Both the position numbers and the translations under genes were made by a program. Shown here in pieces: positions 33,387 to 42,423 of a stretch of DNA of 64,000 nt. Origin of the DNA: an uncultured Bacteroidales bacterium (GTDB lineage Bacteria > Bacteroidota > Bacteroidia > Bacteroidales > UBA932); NCBI GenBank assembly GCA_947168525.1, contig CAMVMG010000001.1, positions 457,088-521,087 of the forward strand, in the 5' to 3' direction. Under the pieces are notes generated by a model. That model saw nothing but the letters and a program-made list of their open reading frames with translations, had not been told where the DNA came from and made no database searches. Numbering within the stretch: the first letter of the stretch is position 1; every line of letters starts with the position of its first letter.

Positions 33387-35747
33387 ATGCAAATCCAGAT
33401 TTCCGACGAACTCAATGCCGTCATTAAATACGCCCGCGAGGAGGCCATGCGCACCGGCAGTTACGGGATCGGCCCCGACCACCTTTTCCTGGGCATCATC
33501 CGCCACGAGGAAAACGCGGCCTTTGCTACGCTTCGCTCCGTGGGCGTGGAACCGGCCGACCTCAAAGCTTTCATCGACCAGCGCATCTTCACCAACGAGA
33601 CCATTCCCTATGAGCAGGCGGACCATATCACCTTCTCCCGCCAGGCGCAGAATGTGCTCAGCATCACGGTGATGGAGGCGTCGCGCCTAAAGAGCCCCGC
33701 CGCTATGCCGCAGCATCTGCTGCTGGCCCTGTGCCGCACTACCGACAGCTACGGACAGGTGTTCCTGCGGTCCCACGGAGTGGACTATGGCCGCCTGCTG
33801 GCCTTCATGGAAGACGAGGGGTTGCTTCGTCCCGGCGCCCCACGGGAGGAAAAACCCGTCGAGAACCAGCCGGTACAAGGGGATGAAGATCCCACGGAGA
33901 AGAAACTGGACATCGAAGAATTCGCCTACGACCTCACCCGGGCGGCCCGGGAAGGGAAACTGGATCCAGTCGTCGGGCGAGACCAGGAGATCGCCCGGGT
34001 CATCGAGATTCTGGGCCGGCGGAAGAAGAACAATCCCATGCTCATCGGCGAGCCCGGCGTGGGAAAATCGGCCATTGTGGAGGGCATCGCCCAGAAGATT
34101 GCCACGGGGGACATTTCTCCCGTCTTGGCCAAAAAACGCATCCTGTCGCTGGACATCGCTTCCGTGGTGGCCGGCACCAAATACCGCGGCGATTTTGAGA
34201 AACGCCTGAAAGCCATTATCAAAGAGGCTTCCGAGAATCCGGACCTGATTCTGTTTATCGACGAGTTCCATACCATCGTGGGTGCCGGGGGGGCATCCGG
34301 CAGCCTGGATGCCGCCAATATGCTCAAGCCGGCCCTCGCCCGCGGGGAATTCCAGTGCATCGGGGCTACCACCCTGGACGAGTTCGCCAAGATCGTAGAG
34401 AAGGACGGCGCCCTGGACCGCCGCTTCCAGAAGATTGTGGTGGAGCCCACGGACGTGTCCCAGTCTATCGAGATTCTCCGGCAGCTCAAGCCCCGGTACG
34501 AGGAATTCCACGGAATCACCTATACCGACGAGGCCGTGGAGGCCGCCGTCCGCCTGACAGACCGCTACATCACGGACCGTTCCCTGCCGGACAAGGCCAT
34601 CGACGCCCTGGACGAGGCCGGTTCCATGGTACGTCTGTCCCTGGCCAAGAAGCGCGGCCGGGAAAAGCAGGTGGATGCGGAAGACGTGGCCGCCGTGCTT
34701 GCCAAGATGACGGGCATTCCCGTGAACAAGGTGGCCGAATCCGAGGGCAACCGCATCATCAAGATGCGCCAGCGCCTGAAAGACCGCATCGTGGGGCAGG
34801 ACGAGGCCGTGGAGACGGTGGTCCGGGCCATCCAGCGGAACCGGGCGGGGCTCAAGGATCCCAACCGGCCCATCGGCACCTTCCTGTTCTTCGGTCCCAC
34901 CGGCGTGGGGAAAACCCAGCTGGCCCGCTCGCTGGCCGAATACCTGTTTGACAGCGAGGACAACATGGTGCGCATTGACATGAGCGAGTACATGGAGAAA
35001 TTCAGCGTGTCCCGGCTGATCGGGGCGCCTCCGGGATATGTGGGCTATGAGGAAGGTGGTCAGCTGAGCGAGCGGGTGCGCCGCAAACCCTACTGCGTGG
35101 TACTCCTGGACGAGATAGAGAAAGCCCATCCGGATATCTTCAACCTGCTGCTGCAGGTGATGGACGAAGGCCGGCTGACAGACAGCAACGGACGCACGGT
35201 GGACTTCAAGAATACCATTGTGATCATGACTTCCAACGTGGGAAGCCGCGAGGTGGAGGAATATGGCAGCGGGATAGGCTTTGTCACGGCCGGGCGCAAC
35301 GTGGAAACAGACCGGAAGTCTTTGCTGGAAAAGGCGGTAAAGAAGGCGTTTCCGCCGGAATTCATCAACCGGGTAGATGCCCAGGTGTACTTCAATTCCC
35401 TGAGCCGGGAATCCATAGAGGCAATCATTGACATCGAGCTCAAGGGGTTGCGGGAGCGGGCTTTGGAGGCCGGTTACAAGCTTACCATCACCCCCGCCGC
35501 TAAACGGATGGTAGCCGATGCCGGCTTTGATCCGGCATACGGGGCCCGCCCTCTGAAGCGTGCGGTGATGAGGTTTGTGGAAGACCCCGTATCCGAGTTC
35601 ATTATTGCCGACAGGGTGCTGGTTTCCCGCAAGAAGGGCGCGTCGGAGTTGCGGACCCTCCGGGTGGGCCTTTCTCCCGACAAGGAAAGCACCGTGGTTA
35701 CGCTAGTTCCGTCGCATCCTCAAACTGGAGGTCCAGATCCGAAATGA
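33387..35747 (+). CDS. Clp protease ATP-binding subunit, ClpA/ClpC type
   Basis: A 786-residue AAA+ unfoldase. The N domain (about 1-150) has two Clp repeats. The first AAA module has Walker A GEPGVGKSA near 225 and DEFHTIVGAGGA near 295; the second has FGPTGVGKTQ near 510 and LLDEIEKAHPD near 580. GIGFVTAGR near 630 contains the IGF tripeptide that docks to ClpP. The linker between modules is only about 25 residues, so the coiled-coil middle domain and UVR motif of ClpC are absent, and the architecture is ClpA-like. The role is regulated proteolysis with ClpP; the adaptor is unknown. Its 3' end overlaps a small minus-strand gene. Confidence 0.93.
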   Translation: MQIQISDELNAVIKYAREEAMRTGSYGIGPDHLFLGIIRHEENAAFATLRSVGVEPADLKAFIDQRIFTNETIPYEQADHITFSRQAQNVLSITVMEASRLKSPAAMPQHLLLALCRTTDSYGQVFLRSHGVDYGRLLAFMEDEGLLRPGAPREEKPVENQPVQGDEDPTEKKLDIEEFAYDLTRAAREGKLDPVVGRDQEIARVIEILGRRKKNNPMLIGEPGVGKSAIVEGIAQKIATGDISPVLAKKRILSLDIASVVAGTKYRGDFEKRLKAIIKEASENPDLILFIDEFHTIVGAGGASGSLDAANMLKPALARGEFQCIGATTLDEFAKIVEKDGALDRRFQKIVVEPTDVSQSIEILRQLKPRYEEFHGITYTDEAVEAAVRLTDRYITDRSLPDKAIDALDEAGSMVRLSLAKKRGREKQVDAEDVAAVLAKMTGIPVNKVAESEGNRIIKMRQRLKDRIVGQDEAVETVVRAIQRNRAGLKDPNRPIGTFLFFGPTGVGKTQLARSLAEYLFDSEDNMVRIDMSEYMEKFSVSRLIGAPPGYVGYEEGGQLSERVRRKPYCVVLLDEIEKAHPDIFNLLLQVMDEGRLTDSNGRTVDFKNTIVIMTSNVGSREVEEYGSGIGFVTAGRNVETDRKSLLEKAVKKAFPPEFINRVDAQVYFNSLSRESIEAIIDIELKGLRERALEAGYKLTITPAAKRMVADAGFDPAYGARPLKRAVMRFVEDPVSEFIIADRVLVSRKKGASELRTLRVGLSPDKESTVVTLVPSHPQTGGPDPK

Positions 35748-35826
35748 TGTCCTTGAGGGTTTGCAGCGACGCATCCGAAGCGATGAAGCATCCCAGTTTA
35801 TCCAAGTTATAATCTGTGTTTCTCAT
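35698..35826 (-). CDS. Small protein, 42 residues, antisense to clp 3' end
   Basis: The frame MRNTDYNLDKLGCF... is short, acidic and without a membrane segment. Support comes from a TACCTTTG -7 box on the minus strand (35852-35859), 26 bp before the ATG at 35826. The last 50 bp overlap the Clp gene tail to tail. Size and layout are like a small regulatory or precursor peptide, but no double-glycine motif is present. Confidence 0.45.
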   Translation of the reverse strand: MRNTDYNLDKLGCFIASDASLQTLKDIISDLDLQFEDATELA

Positions 35827-35900
35827 GGCACTCTGTTTTTGATTTCCGATGCAAAGGTACGGCCATCTTGCGCCAAACCATTGCGCAAACAATAAAAAAT

Positions 35901-36824
35901 ATGAAAAAATTGTTCTTTTTGCTGGCTCTTTCATTTGCCACTCTGTCCCTGAGCGCCCAGGACACTTATCTGTTTGCGCAGCGGGACACCTGTTCCCTGT
36001 ATCTGGATGTATATGATGTCACTTCCGGCGCAGAAACTTCCTATCTCGGGAACCCCAAGCCCACCGTCTTGTTCGTCTTCGGCGGCGGCTTTGTCTCGGG
36101 CGAGCGGTCTTCCGATTTCTATCAGGAGTGGTTCAAGACCCTGAACGACAACGGGTACGCCGTGGTCACCATCGATTATCGGCTGGGTATGAAGGGATAC
36201 AAGGTCCAGAAGGGGCTTTCCGGGCTCCTGAAGGCGGCCGAGCGGTTCAAGCTCGCGCAGGAGGTGGCCGTGGAGGACGTCTATTCGGCCGTGGCCTTCC
36301 TGGCAGCGAACCAGGACGAGGTGGGGATCGACCCCTCCAACCTGGTTATCGCCGGCAGTTCCGCCGGGGCCATCACCGCCCTGGCCGCGGAGTACAAGAT
36401 TGTGAACGGAGAGGCTGCCGGCCTGCCGGAGGGCTTCAATTTCAAGGGGGTGATGTCCTTTGCCGGCGGCATCCTCAGCGATACGGGTGCACCGAAGTAC
36501 AAGGCGAAACCCTGTCCCATCCTCTTCCTGCACGGAACGGCCGACGGGGCGGTGGCCTACAACAAGGTGGGCGGCCTGGGAAAAGGCATCTGGGGAAGCA
36601 ATTATCTAGTGAAGCAGCTGGACAAGCTGGGGGCCGATTACTGCATCTACCGCTTCACGGACCGTACGCACGACGTGGCGGGCTACATGCAGGCCTGCTG
36701 GTCGCTGGAGAAAGACTTCCTGGAGAAAAACGTAACCCAAGGCGCCCACAGGGTGGTTGACGCCGTGGTGGACGACGCCTCCCTGCCTTCCTGGGGAAAC
36801 ATCACGACGGACGACATTTACTAG
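35901..36824 (+). CDS. Secreted alpha/beta hydrolase (esterase-like)
   Basis: A 307-residue protein with a signal peptide (MKKLFFLLALSFATLSLSAQ). The body shows an oxyanion loop (FVFGGGFVSG near residue 65), the nucleophile in IAGSSAGAITAL near 155 (GSSAG), an Asp in FLHGTADGAVAY near 220 and a His in FTDRTHDVAGY near 260, a full triad. The layout resembles BD-FAE/carboxylesterase lipases that deacylate plant polysaccharides or other esters. Start 35901 begins the signal peptide. A terminator follows at 36845-36880. Confidence 0.85.
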   Translation: MKKLFFLLALSFATLSLSAQDTYLFAQRDTCSLYLDVYDVTSGAETSYLGNPKPTVLFVFGGGFVSGERSSDFYQEWFKTLNDNGYAVVTIDYRLGMKGYKVQKGLSGLLKAAERFKLAQEVAVEDVYSAVAFLAANQDEVGIDPSNLVIAGSSAGAITALAAEYKIVNGEAAGLPEGFNFKGVMSFAGGILSDTGAPKYKAKPCPILFLHGTADGAVAYNKVGGLGKGIWGSNYLVKQLDKLGADYCIYRFTDRTHDVAGYMQACWSLEKDFLEKNVTQGAHRVVDAVVDDASLPSWGNITTDDIY

Positions 36825-36844
36825 TGTTCGGAGACCTTTGCGGC

Positions 36845-36880
36845 GGCCGCCCCGGGAAAGGGCGGCCACTTTTATTTTTC
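36845..36880 (+). terminator. Rho-independent terminator after the esterase gene
   Basis: GGCCGCCC 36845-36852 pairs with GGGCGGCC 36860-36867, followed by a T-rich run (TTTTATTTTT). Confidence 0.8.
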
Positions 36881-36892
36881 AAATAAAAACAG

Positions 36893-36900
36893 TATCTTTG
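36893..36900 (+). promoter_or_regulatory. -7 box of gyrA promoter
   Basis: TATCTTTG, 26 bp before the gyrA ATG. Confidence 0.6.
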
Positions 36901-36926
36901 CATGTTTATAACAAGCGAAGAGAATA

Positions 36927-39470
36927 ATGGAAAATAACGAAGAGAAGAATCAGTTCGAAGAGCCCCGGGAAACCGGGTATATCGAGCAGGTGGAGATAGA
37001 TCACGAAATGCGTACCGCCTACATCGACTACTCCATGTCGGTGATCGTGTCCCGTGCACTTCCGGATGCCCGCGACGGCCTCAAGCCCGTACAGCGCCGC
37101 GTCCTGTTCGGCATGGACAACATGGGCCTGAGTTTCAACGGACAGACCAAGAAGAGCGCCCGTATCGTGGGAGAGGTGATGGGTAAGTATCACCCGCACG
37201 GAGACTCCAGCGTGTACGACGCCATGGTGCGCCTGGGCCAGGAATGGAACCAGCGCTATCCGCTGGTCAAGGGCCAGGGCAACTTCGGCAGTGTGGACGG
37301 GGATTCCCCCGCTGCCATGCGTTATACGGAGGCCAAGCTGCAGAAAATGGCAGAGGACGTCCTGGGAGACATGGACAAAGACACCGTGGACATGACCCTG
37401 AACTTCGACGACACCCTGGAAGAGCCCACGGTGGTTCCCACCAAGGCTCCGCTGCTGCTCCTGAACGGCGCCTCCGGTATCGCGGTGGGCATGGCCACCA
37501 ATATGGCACCCCATAACCTGGGAGAATGCTGCGATGCCATCTGTGCCTATATCGACAATCCGGAAATCACCACGGACGAACTCATGCAGTATATCAAGGG
37601 TCCGGATTTCCCCACCGGCGGCATCGTCATGGGAAAAGCCGGCATCAAAGAGGCCTATGAGACCGGCCGCGGCAGGGTGGTGGTGCGTTCCAAGACAGAG
37701 ATCGAAGTGGACGAACATGGCCGTGAGACCATCGTGGTCACGGAAATCCCCTACATGGTGAACAAGCGGGAGATGATCGAGAAGATCGCCCAGCTCTCTG
37801 ACGAAAAGAAGGTGGAAGGCATCTCTTACATCAACGATGAAAGCTCCCGCGGAGAAACCCGCGTGATCATCCGCCTCAAGCAGGGCACCAACTCCGGCGT
37901 GGTGCTCAATATGCTGTTCAAGTACAGCCCGCTGCAGAGCAGTTTCTCGTTCAACAACGTGGCTCTGGTCAAAGGGCGTCCGCGCACCCTCAGTCTCAAG
38001 GAAATCATCGGCCAGTTCGTGGATTTCCGTCACGAGGTAGTCGTGCGCCGCACCAAGTTCGAGCTGGACAAGGCCTTGAAGCGCGCCCACATCCTGGAAG
38101 GCCTCCTGAAGGCCATGGACATCATCGACGAGATTGTCCACATCATCCGCTACGAGACCAAGAATCGGGAAGACGCCAAGCAGATGCTCCAGGACCGCTA
38201 CGGTTTCTCGGAACCCCAGTCGGCCGCTATCATCGCCCTCACGCTGGGCCAGCTCACCGGACTGGACCGCGAAAAGCTCAAGAACGAGTACGACGACCTC
38301 ATGCGCTTCATCGAGCACTGCCAGCTCATCCTGGGCTCGGTGGAGGAGCAGTTCAAGGTGGTCAAAGAAGAAACCATGGACCTCAAGGCCCGTTACGGGG
38401 ATCCCCGCCGCACGGAAATCACCCTGGCCGACGACGAATTTAACCCGGAAGATTTCTATTCCGACGAAGACCAGGTGATTACCATCTCCCATCTGGGCTA
38501 TATCAAACGCACCCCGCTCACCGAATTCCGCACCCAGAACCGCGGCGGCGTGGGCATGAAGGGCAGCTCCACCCGGGACGAGGACTTCATCGAACATATC
38601 TATATCGCCAATAACCACAGCACGCTGCTCCTGTTCACCCAGAAGGGCCGCTGCTACTGGCTCAAGGTGTATGAGGTCCCGGAGGGCAACCGCACCTCCA
38701 AGGGCCGGGCCATCCAGAATATCCTCATGATTGACCCGGACGACAGCGTCCGCGCATACCTGAACGTGAAGACGCTCAAGGACGAGGATTTTATCAACAA
38801 CAATTATATCATGATGGTCACCCGCCAGGGTGTTGTAAAGAAGACCTCCCTGGAAGCCTATTCCCGTCCCCGCACCAACGGCGTAAACGCCATCAACATC
38901 CGCGAGGACGACGAATTGCTGGAGGCGGTGCTTACCAACGGACGCTGCAATATCATGATTGCCGCCCATAACGGAAGATGCGTAAGATTCGATGAATCAG
39001 AGGCTAGGCCTCTTGGTCGCACATCCACCGGCGTTCGTGGCATCAATCTTGAAGAAGGGGATTATGTGATCGGCGTCGTATGCCAGGATCCGCAGGCAGA
39101 TGACTCGGCCAAACACCAAGTCCTTGCGGTTTCGGAAAACGGTTTCGGCAAACGCTCCGATCCTTTGGAATATCGTCAGACCTCGCGCGGTGCCAAGGGT
39201 GTCAAAGCCCTCAACATCACGGAGAAAACGGGCAAGCTGGTAGCCATCAAGAACGTCACGGATGAAGACGACCTCATGATTATCAACCGCTCGGGAATGA
39301 CCATCCGTATGCCTGTCAGCACCATACGTGTTGCCGGACGTGCCACTCAGGGTGTAAAACTCATTAACATCAAGGAAGGAGACGCAATCGCGGCCATCTC
39401 CGTTGTCGCACACAGTGACGAAGAGGAATCCCAGGCTGCCGAGAACCAGGAACTTTCCACTAACGAATAA
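36927..39470 (+). CDS. gyrA: DNA gyrase subunit A
   Basis: An 847-residue type II topoisomerase subunit that cuts and rejoins DNA. The catalytic Tyr is in AMRYTEAKL near residue 133. The quinolone-determining helix reads [12 protein letters not shown], with Ser and Asp at the positions equivalent to E. coli 83 and 87, i.e. unmutated. A QNRGGVG GyrA-box lies near 537 at the start of the C-terminal pinwheel. The acidic tail is typical. Codon choice shifts in the last 170 codons (rare AGA/AGG arginines cluster near 38950-39000). Confidence 0.97.
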   Translation: MENNEEKNQFEEPRETGYIEQVEIDHEMRTAYIDYSMSVIVSRALPDARDGLKPVQRRVLFGMDNMGLSFNGQTKKSARIVGEVMGKYHPHGDSSVYDAMVRLGQEWNQRYPLVKGQGNFGSVDGDSPAAMRYTEAKLQKMAEDVLGDMDKDTVDMTLNFDDTLEEPTVVPTKAPLLLLNGASGIAVGMATNMAPHNLGECCDAICAYIDNPEITTDELMQYIKGPDFPTGGIVMGKAGIKEAYETGRGRVVVRSKTEIEVDEHGRETIVVTEIPYMVNKREMIEKIAQLSDEKKVEGISYINDESSRGETRVIIRLKQGTNSGVVLNMLFKYSPLQSSFSFNNVALVKGRPRTLSLKEIIGQFVDFRHEVVVRRTKFELDKALKRAHILEGLLKAMDIIDEIVHIIRYETKNREDAKQMLQDRYGFSEPQSAAIIALTLGQLTGLDREKLKNEYDDLMRFIEHCQLILGSVEEQFKVVKEETMDLKARYGDPRRTEITLADDEFNPEDFYSDEDQVITISHLGYIKRTPLTEFRTQNRGGVGMKGSSTRDEDFIEHIYIANNHSTLLLFTQKGRCYWLKVYEVPEGNRTSKGRAIQNILMIDPDDSVRAYLNVKTLKDEDFINNNYIMMVTRQGVVKKTSLEAYSRPRTNGVNAINIREDDELLEAVLTNGRCNIMIAAHNGRCVRFDESEARPLGRTSTGVRGINLEEGDYVIGVVCQDPQADDSAKHQVLAVSENGFGKRSDPLEYRQTSRGAKGVKALNITEKTGKLVAIKNVTDEDDLMIINRSGMTIRMPVSTIRVAGRATQGVKLINIKEGDAIAAISVVAHSDEEESQAAENQELSTNE

Positions 39471-39483
39471 TCATTAACACTTA

Positions 39484-40800
39484 ATGGATATGAAAAAGTT
39501 ATTTCTTGTTCTCGCACTTGCCTGCTCGCTGCAGGTAGCGTATGCCCAGAAGTCCGACGCCGACATGCAGAAAGCTGTCGACAAGGCCCTTTCTGCTGCC
39601 CAGGATGCCAAGAAGGCTACCAAGCCCGCCACTTGGATGAACCTGGCAAAGGCCTATATGAACGCCTACAACAATCCGCTGGCCAACGTGACCCCCGGCA
39701 TCGACAAAGCCACCTTTGCCATGATGTTCAAGGAGCGTCCCTCCGCAGTGGAAACTGTAGAGCTGGACGGCCAGAGCTTCGAGAAGCAGGTCTTCTCCCA
39801 CATCAACGTGTTCTTCAACCCGGCCGGCATGCTCGCCTTTACCGAGGTGTCTCATCCTTCCGTGCAGGGAGACCTGCTGGGAGAGGCCGCCAAGGCCTAT
39901 GCCAAGGCTTTCGAACTGGGCGCCAAGGATAAGGACGTAGATCCCAAGTTGCAGGAGGTTGCCAACGCCTACTATAACGACGCCTTCACATACTATAACC
40001 TGGGCGATTTCGCCAAGGCCAGCGATTTGTTCAAGGGTGCAGCCGATGTTTCCCACATGGCTCCTTGCACCGTTCCCAACGACGATGCCGCCTACAACGC
40101 TGCTTTCACCGCCCTCGCCGCCAAGAACTACGACCGCGCAGAGGAATACTACAACAAGTGCCTGGCCAACAACTACACCTCCGAGGGTAACATCTATGCT
40201 TCCCTGTCAGAGATTGCCCTGGCCAAGGCCGATACCACCGCTGCCAAGAATTACCTGGCAACCGGCCTCACCTCCTATCCTGACAATGCCTCCATCCTCA
40301 CCAACCTGATCAATCTCTACCTGCAGACCAACGAGGATCCTGCCAAGATCGTAGAGCTGCTGGACGAGGCCAAGAAGGCCATGCCGGACAACCCTTCCCT
40401 CTATTATGTGGAAGGTAACATCTACACCGGCATCAAGGACTACGACAAAGCCATCGCCGCCTACAACAAAGGCATCGAAATCAACGACAAGTACGACATG
40501 TCTTACTATGGCAAGGCCATGGTGAACCTGAAGAAGGGAGAAGACCTGGTAGATGAGATGAATGCCCTGGATGTGAAGGAGTGGAAGAAGTACGACGAGC
40601 TGCAGGCCCAGCTTGTAAACGTCTACAAAGAAGCCATTCCCAACTTCGAGAAGGCCTATGAGGTAACTACCCTGAACGAAGTGAAAGAAGCCTGCGCAGA
40701 CTTCCTCAAGCGTCTGAACTTCCAGCTTCGCAGCCAGGGCGACGAGTTCCAGAAGGCTTACGAGAAATGGGACGCCATCCTGGGTGGCAACGCTCAGTAG
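39484..40800 (+). CDS. Secreted TPR-repeat protein
   Basis: A 438-residue protein with a signal peptide (MKKLFLVLALACSLQVAYAQ from codon 3). The body is built of helical TPR pairs, e.g. YYNDAFTYYNLGDFAKASDLF near 160, FTALAAKNYDRAEEYYNK near 215 and EGNIYTGIKDYDKAIAAYNKG near 320. It sits 13 bp behind gyrA; in Bacteroidales a TPR protein next to gyrA is common. A periplasmic scaffold role is inferred. A strong terminator follows. Confidence 0.88.
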   Translation: MDMKKLFLVLALACSLQVAYAQKSDADMQKAVDKALSAAQDAKKATKPATWMNLAKAYMNAYNNPLANVTPGIDKATFAMMFKERPSAVETVELDGQSFEKQVFSHINVFFNPAGMLAFTEVSHPSVQGDLLGEAAKAYAKAFELGAKDKDVDPKLQEVANAYYNDAFTYYNLGDFAKASDLFKGAADVSHMAPCTVPNDDAAYNAAFTALAAKNYDRAEEYYNKCLANNYTSEGNIYASLSEIALAKADTTAAKNYLATGLTSYPDNASILTNLINLYLQTNEDPAKIVELLDEAKKAMPDNPSLYYVEGNIYTGIKDYDKAIAAYNKGIEINDKYDMSYYGKAMVNLKKGEDLVDEMNALDVKEWKKYDELQAQLVNVYKEAIPNFEKAYEVTTLNEVKEACADFLKRLNFQLRSQGDEFQKAYEKWDAILGGNAQ

Positions 40801-40825
40801 TTCCTGGAAATCTACATACTACTAA

Positions 40826-40858
40826 GGCCCGGAACCCCGCGTTCCGGGCCTTTTTTTT
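40826..40858 (+). terminator. Rho-independent terminator after the TPR gene
   Basis: Perfect 10-bp stem (40826-40835 with 40841-40850), 5-base loop, then eight T. Between convergent genes (TPR and phoH). Confidence 0.92.
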
Positions 40859-40881
40859 CCTTAGGCTGCGCCATCGGCCCG

Positions 40882-41814
40882 CTACACCCCGTCAAACGCC
40901 TTCACGATCTTGGTCACAAGGGGGTGGCGGACGATGTCGTCGTTGGTGAAGCGGATGGTGGCGATGCCCTTGATGCCCTCCAGCAGGCGGATGCCCTGGA
41001 GCAGGCCGGAATCGGACGGGTGGGGAAGGTCGATCTGGGTGGCGTCGCCGGTGACGATGAATTTGGCGTTCATGCCCATGCGGGTGAGGAACATCTTCAG
41101 CTGGCCCAGGTTGGTGTTCTGGGCTTCGTCCAGGATTACGCAGGCTTTGTCCAGGGTGCGGCCGCGCATGTAGGCGAGGGGAGCGATCTGGATGGTGCCG
41201 TCGGCCATGAACTCCTGCAGCTTCCTGGAGGGAATCATGTCCGACAGGGCGTCGTACAGGGGCTGGAGATAGGGATCCAGCTTGTCTTTGAGGTCTCCCG
41301 GCAGGAAGCCCAGGCGCTCGCCGGCCTCCACGGCGGGGCGGGTGAGGATGATGCGTTTGATTTCCCGGTTCTTGAGGGCGCGCACGGCCAGGGCGATGGC
41401 CATGTAGGTTTTGCCGGTACCGGCCGGGCCCACGGCGAAGACCAGGTCATGGGTAAAATAGGCCTTCACCAGCTCCTGCTGCGTTTTGTTGCGGGCGCGG
41501 ATGGCTTTTCCGTCCGTTCCGTGGACGATGACCTCGTCGCCGGAGGCGGGCAGGCGGTCGTTCCCCTTTCCGGTGAAGATGTCCTCCACGTCATACGCGG
41601 TAAGGTTCATCTTCCGGTGACGGCGTTCGATGAGTTCCGCAAAGCGGATGTTGAATTCTGCAATATCGCTCTCACTGCCTTCCAGCATAACCTCGTTGCC
41701 CCTGGCTACCACTTTCATATGGGGAAAGTAGGAACAGAATTCAGTGAGGATTTTGTTGCCCACCCCGAAAATCTCTATCGGGTCCAGGGCTTCCAGATGA
41801 ATCGTTTTCTTCAT
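40882..41814 (-). CDS. phoH: PhoH-family ATPase
   Basis: A 310-residue cytosolic P-loop protein. Walker A is FAVGPAGTGKTYMAI near residue 130, TRPAVEAGERLGFLPGD near 160 is the PhoH signature, and VILDEAQNT near 228 the Walker B. An N-terminal KH-like domain (1-85) precedes it. PhoH/YbeZ proteins are linked to RNA metabolism and often pair with YbeY, which is not next to it here. A TATATTTG box (41822-41829, minus) lies 8 bp before its ATG. Confidence 0.92.
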   Translation of the reverse strand: MKKTIHLEALDPIEIFGVGNKILTEFCSYFPHMKVVARGNEVMLEGSESDIAEFNIRFAELIERRHRKMNLTAYDVEDIFTGKGNDRLPASGDEVIVHGTDGKAIRARNKTQQELVKAYFTHDLVFAVGPAGTGKTYMAIALAVRALKNREIKRIILTRPAVEAGERLGFLPGDLKDKLDPYLQPLYDALSDMIPSRKLQEFMADGTIQIAPLAYMRGRTLDKACVILDEAQNTNLGQLKMFLTRMGMNAKFIVTGDATQIDLPHPSDSGLLQGIRLLEGIKGIATIRFTNDDIVRHPLVTKIVKAFDGV

Positions 41815-41863
41815 ACGTGCACAAATATACGATATTTATTTGGCTTGATTTTGGAAAAATCAG

Positions 41864-41884
41864 TATTTTTGCAGAATTAGGAGG
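41864..41884 (+). promoter_or_regulatory. -7 box and unusual Shine-Dalgarno for the SPOR lipoprotein
   Basis: TATTTTTG (41864-41871) with TTTG 21 bp upstream, then AGGAGG (41879-41884) 8 bp before ATG 41893. Such a full Shine-Dalgarno is rare elsewhere in this window. Confidence 0.6.
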
Positions 41885-41892
41885 AAAAGCTT

Positions 41893-42423
41893 ATGAAAAA
41901 GACCCTCATACTTTCGCTCGCCTTGTGCAGTCTGCTGCTCACGGGCTGCGACTTTATCCGCAGCATCGCCGGCCGCCCCACAAGCGCCCAGCTGGAGCAG
42001 ATGGTCCAGGAGCGCAACCGCCGCGAGGAAGCCCGCCACCAGGCTGTCCTGGATTCCATGGAAAAGGTCCGGCAGCACCTGGCCGATTCCCTCGCCGCCC
42101 GGGAAGCCTTCCTGCTGGACTCCCTGTCCCAGGCCCGGGGAACCGTCCTGAACCCATCCAAGATGGGCGGCCTGTTCACCACCAAGCTGCAAACCAAATA
42201 TTGCATTGTGGTTGGAGCCTTCCGCAACCGTGCCTACGCAGAGCGCAAACTGAATAAATGCAACGAGGCCGGCTACACGGCCACCATCATCAGCTTCCGC
42301 AACGGCCTGCTGGCCGTGTCGGTGTGCCCCTCCGACGACCTCAACGAAGTCCTCCGGACCCTCCGCCAGCTGCGCGGCAAGGGCATCTGCCCGGAAGACG
42401 GCTGGATCCTTGTGAACGAATGA
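41893..42423 (+). CDS. SPOR-domain lipoprotein
   Basis: A 176-residue protein with a lipoprotein signal (LCSLLLTGCDF, Cys near residue 19), a charged coiled-coil region at about 30-80 and a C-terminal SPOR fold at about 100-175 (KYCIVVGAFRNRAYAERKL, GYTATIISFRNGL). SPOR domains bind glycan strands stripped of stem peptides, so an envelope position near the septum is expected. Its stop overlaps the next start, so translation is coupled to the M28-like gene. Confidence 0.88.
   Translation: MKKTLILSLALCSLLLTGCDFIRSIAGRPTSAQLEQMVQERNRREEARHQAVLDSMEKVRQHLADSLAAREAFLLDSLSQARGTVLNPSKMGGLFTTKLQTKYCIVVGAFRNRAYAERKLNKCNEAGYTATIISFRNGLLAVSVCPSDDLNEVLRTLRQLRGKGICPEDGWILVNE

Noticed and set aside
36906..38969. 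A 687-codon minus-strand frame opposite gyrA
   Set aside because: Same cause; no conserved motif, and it spans the catalytic core of gyrA.
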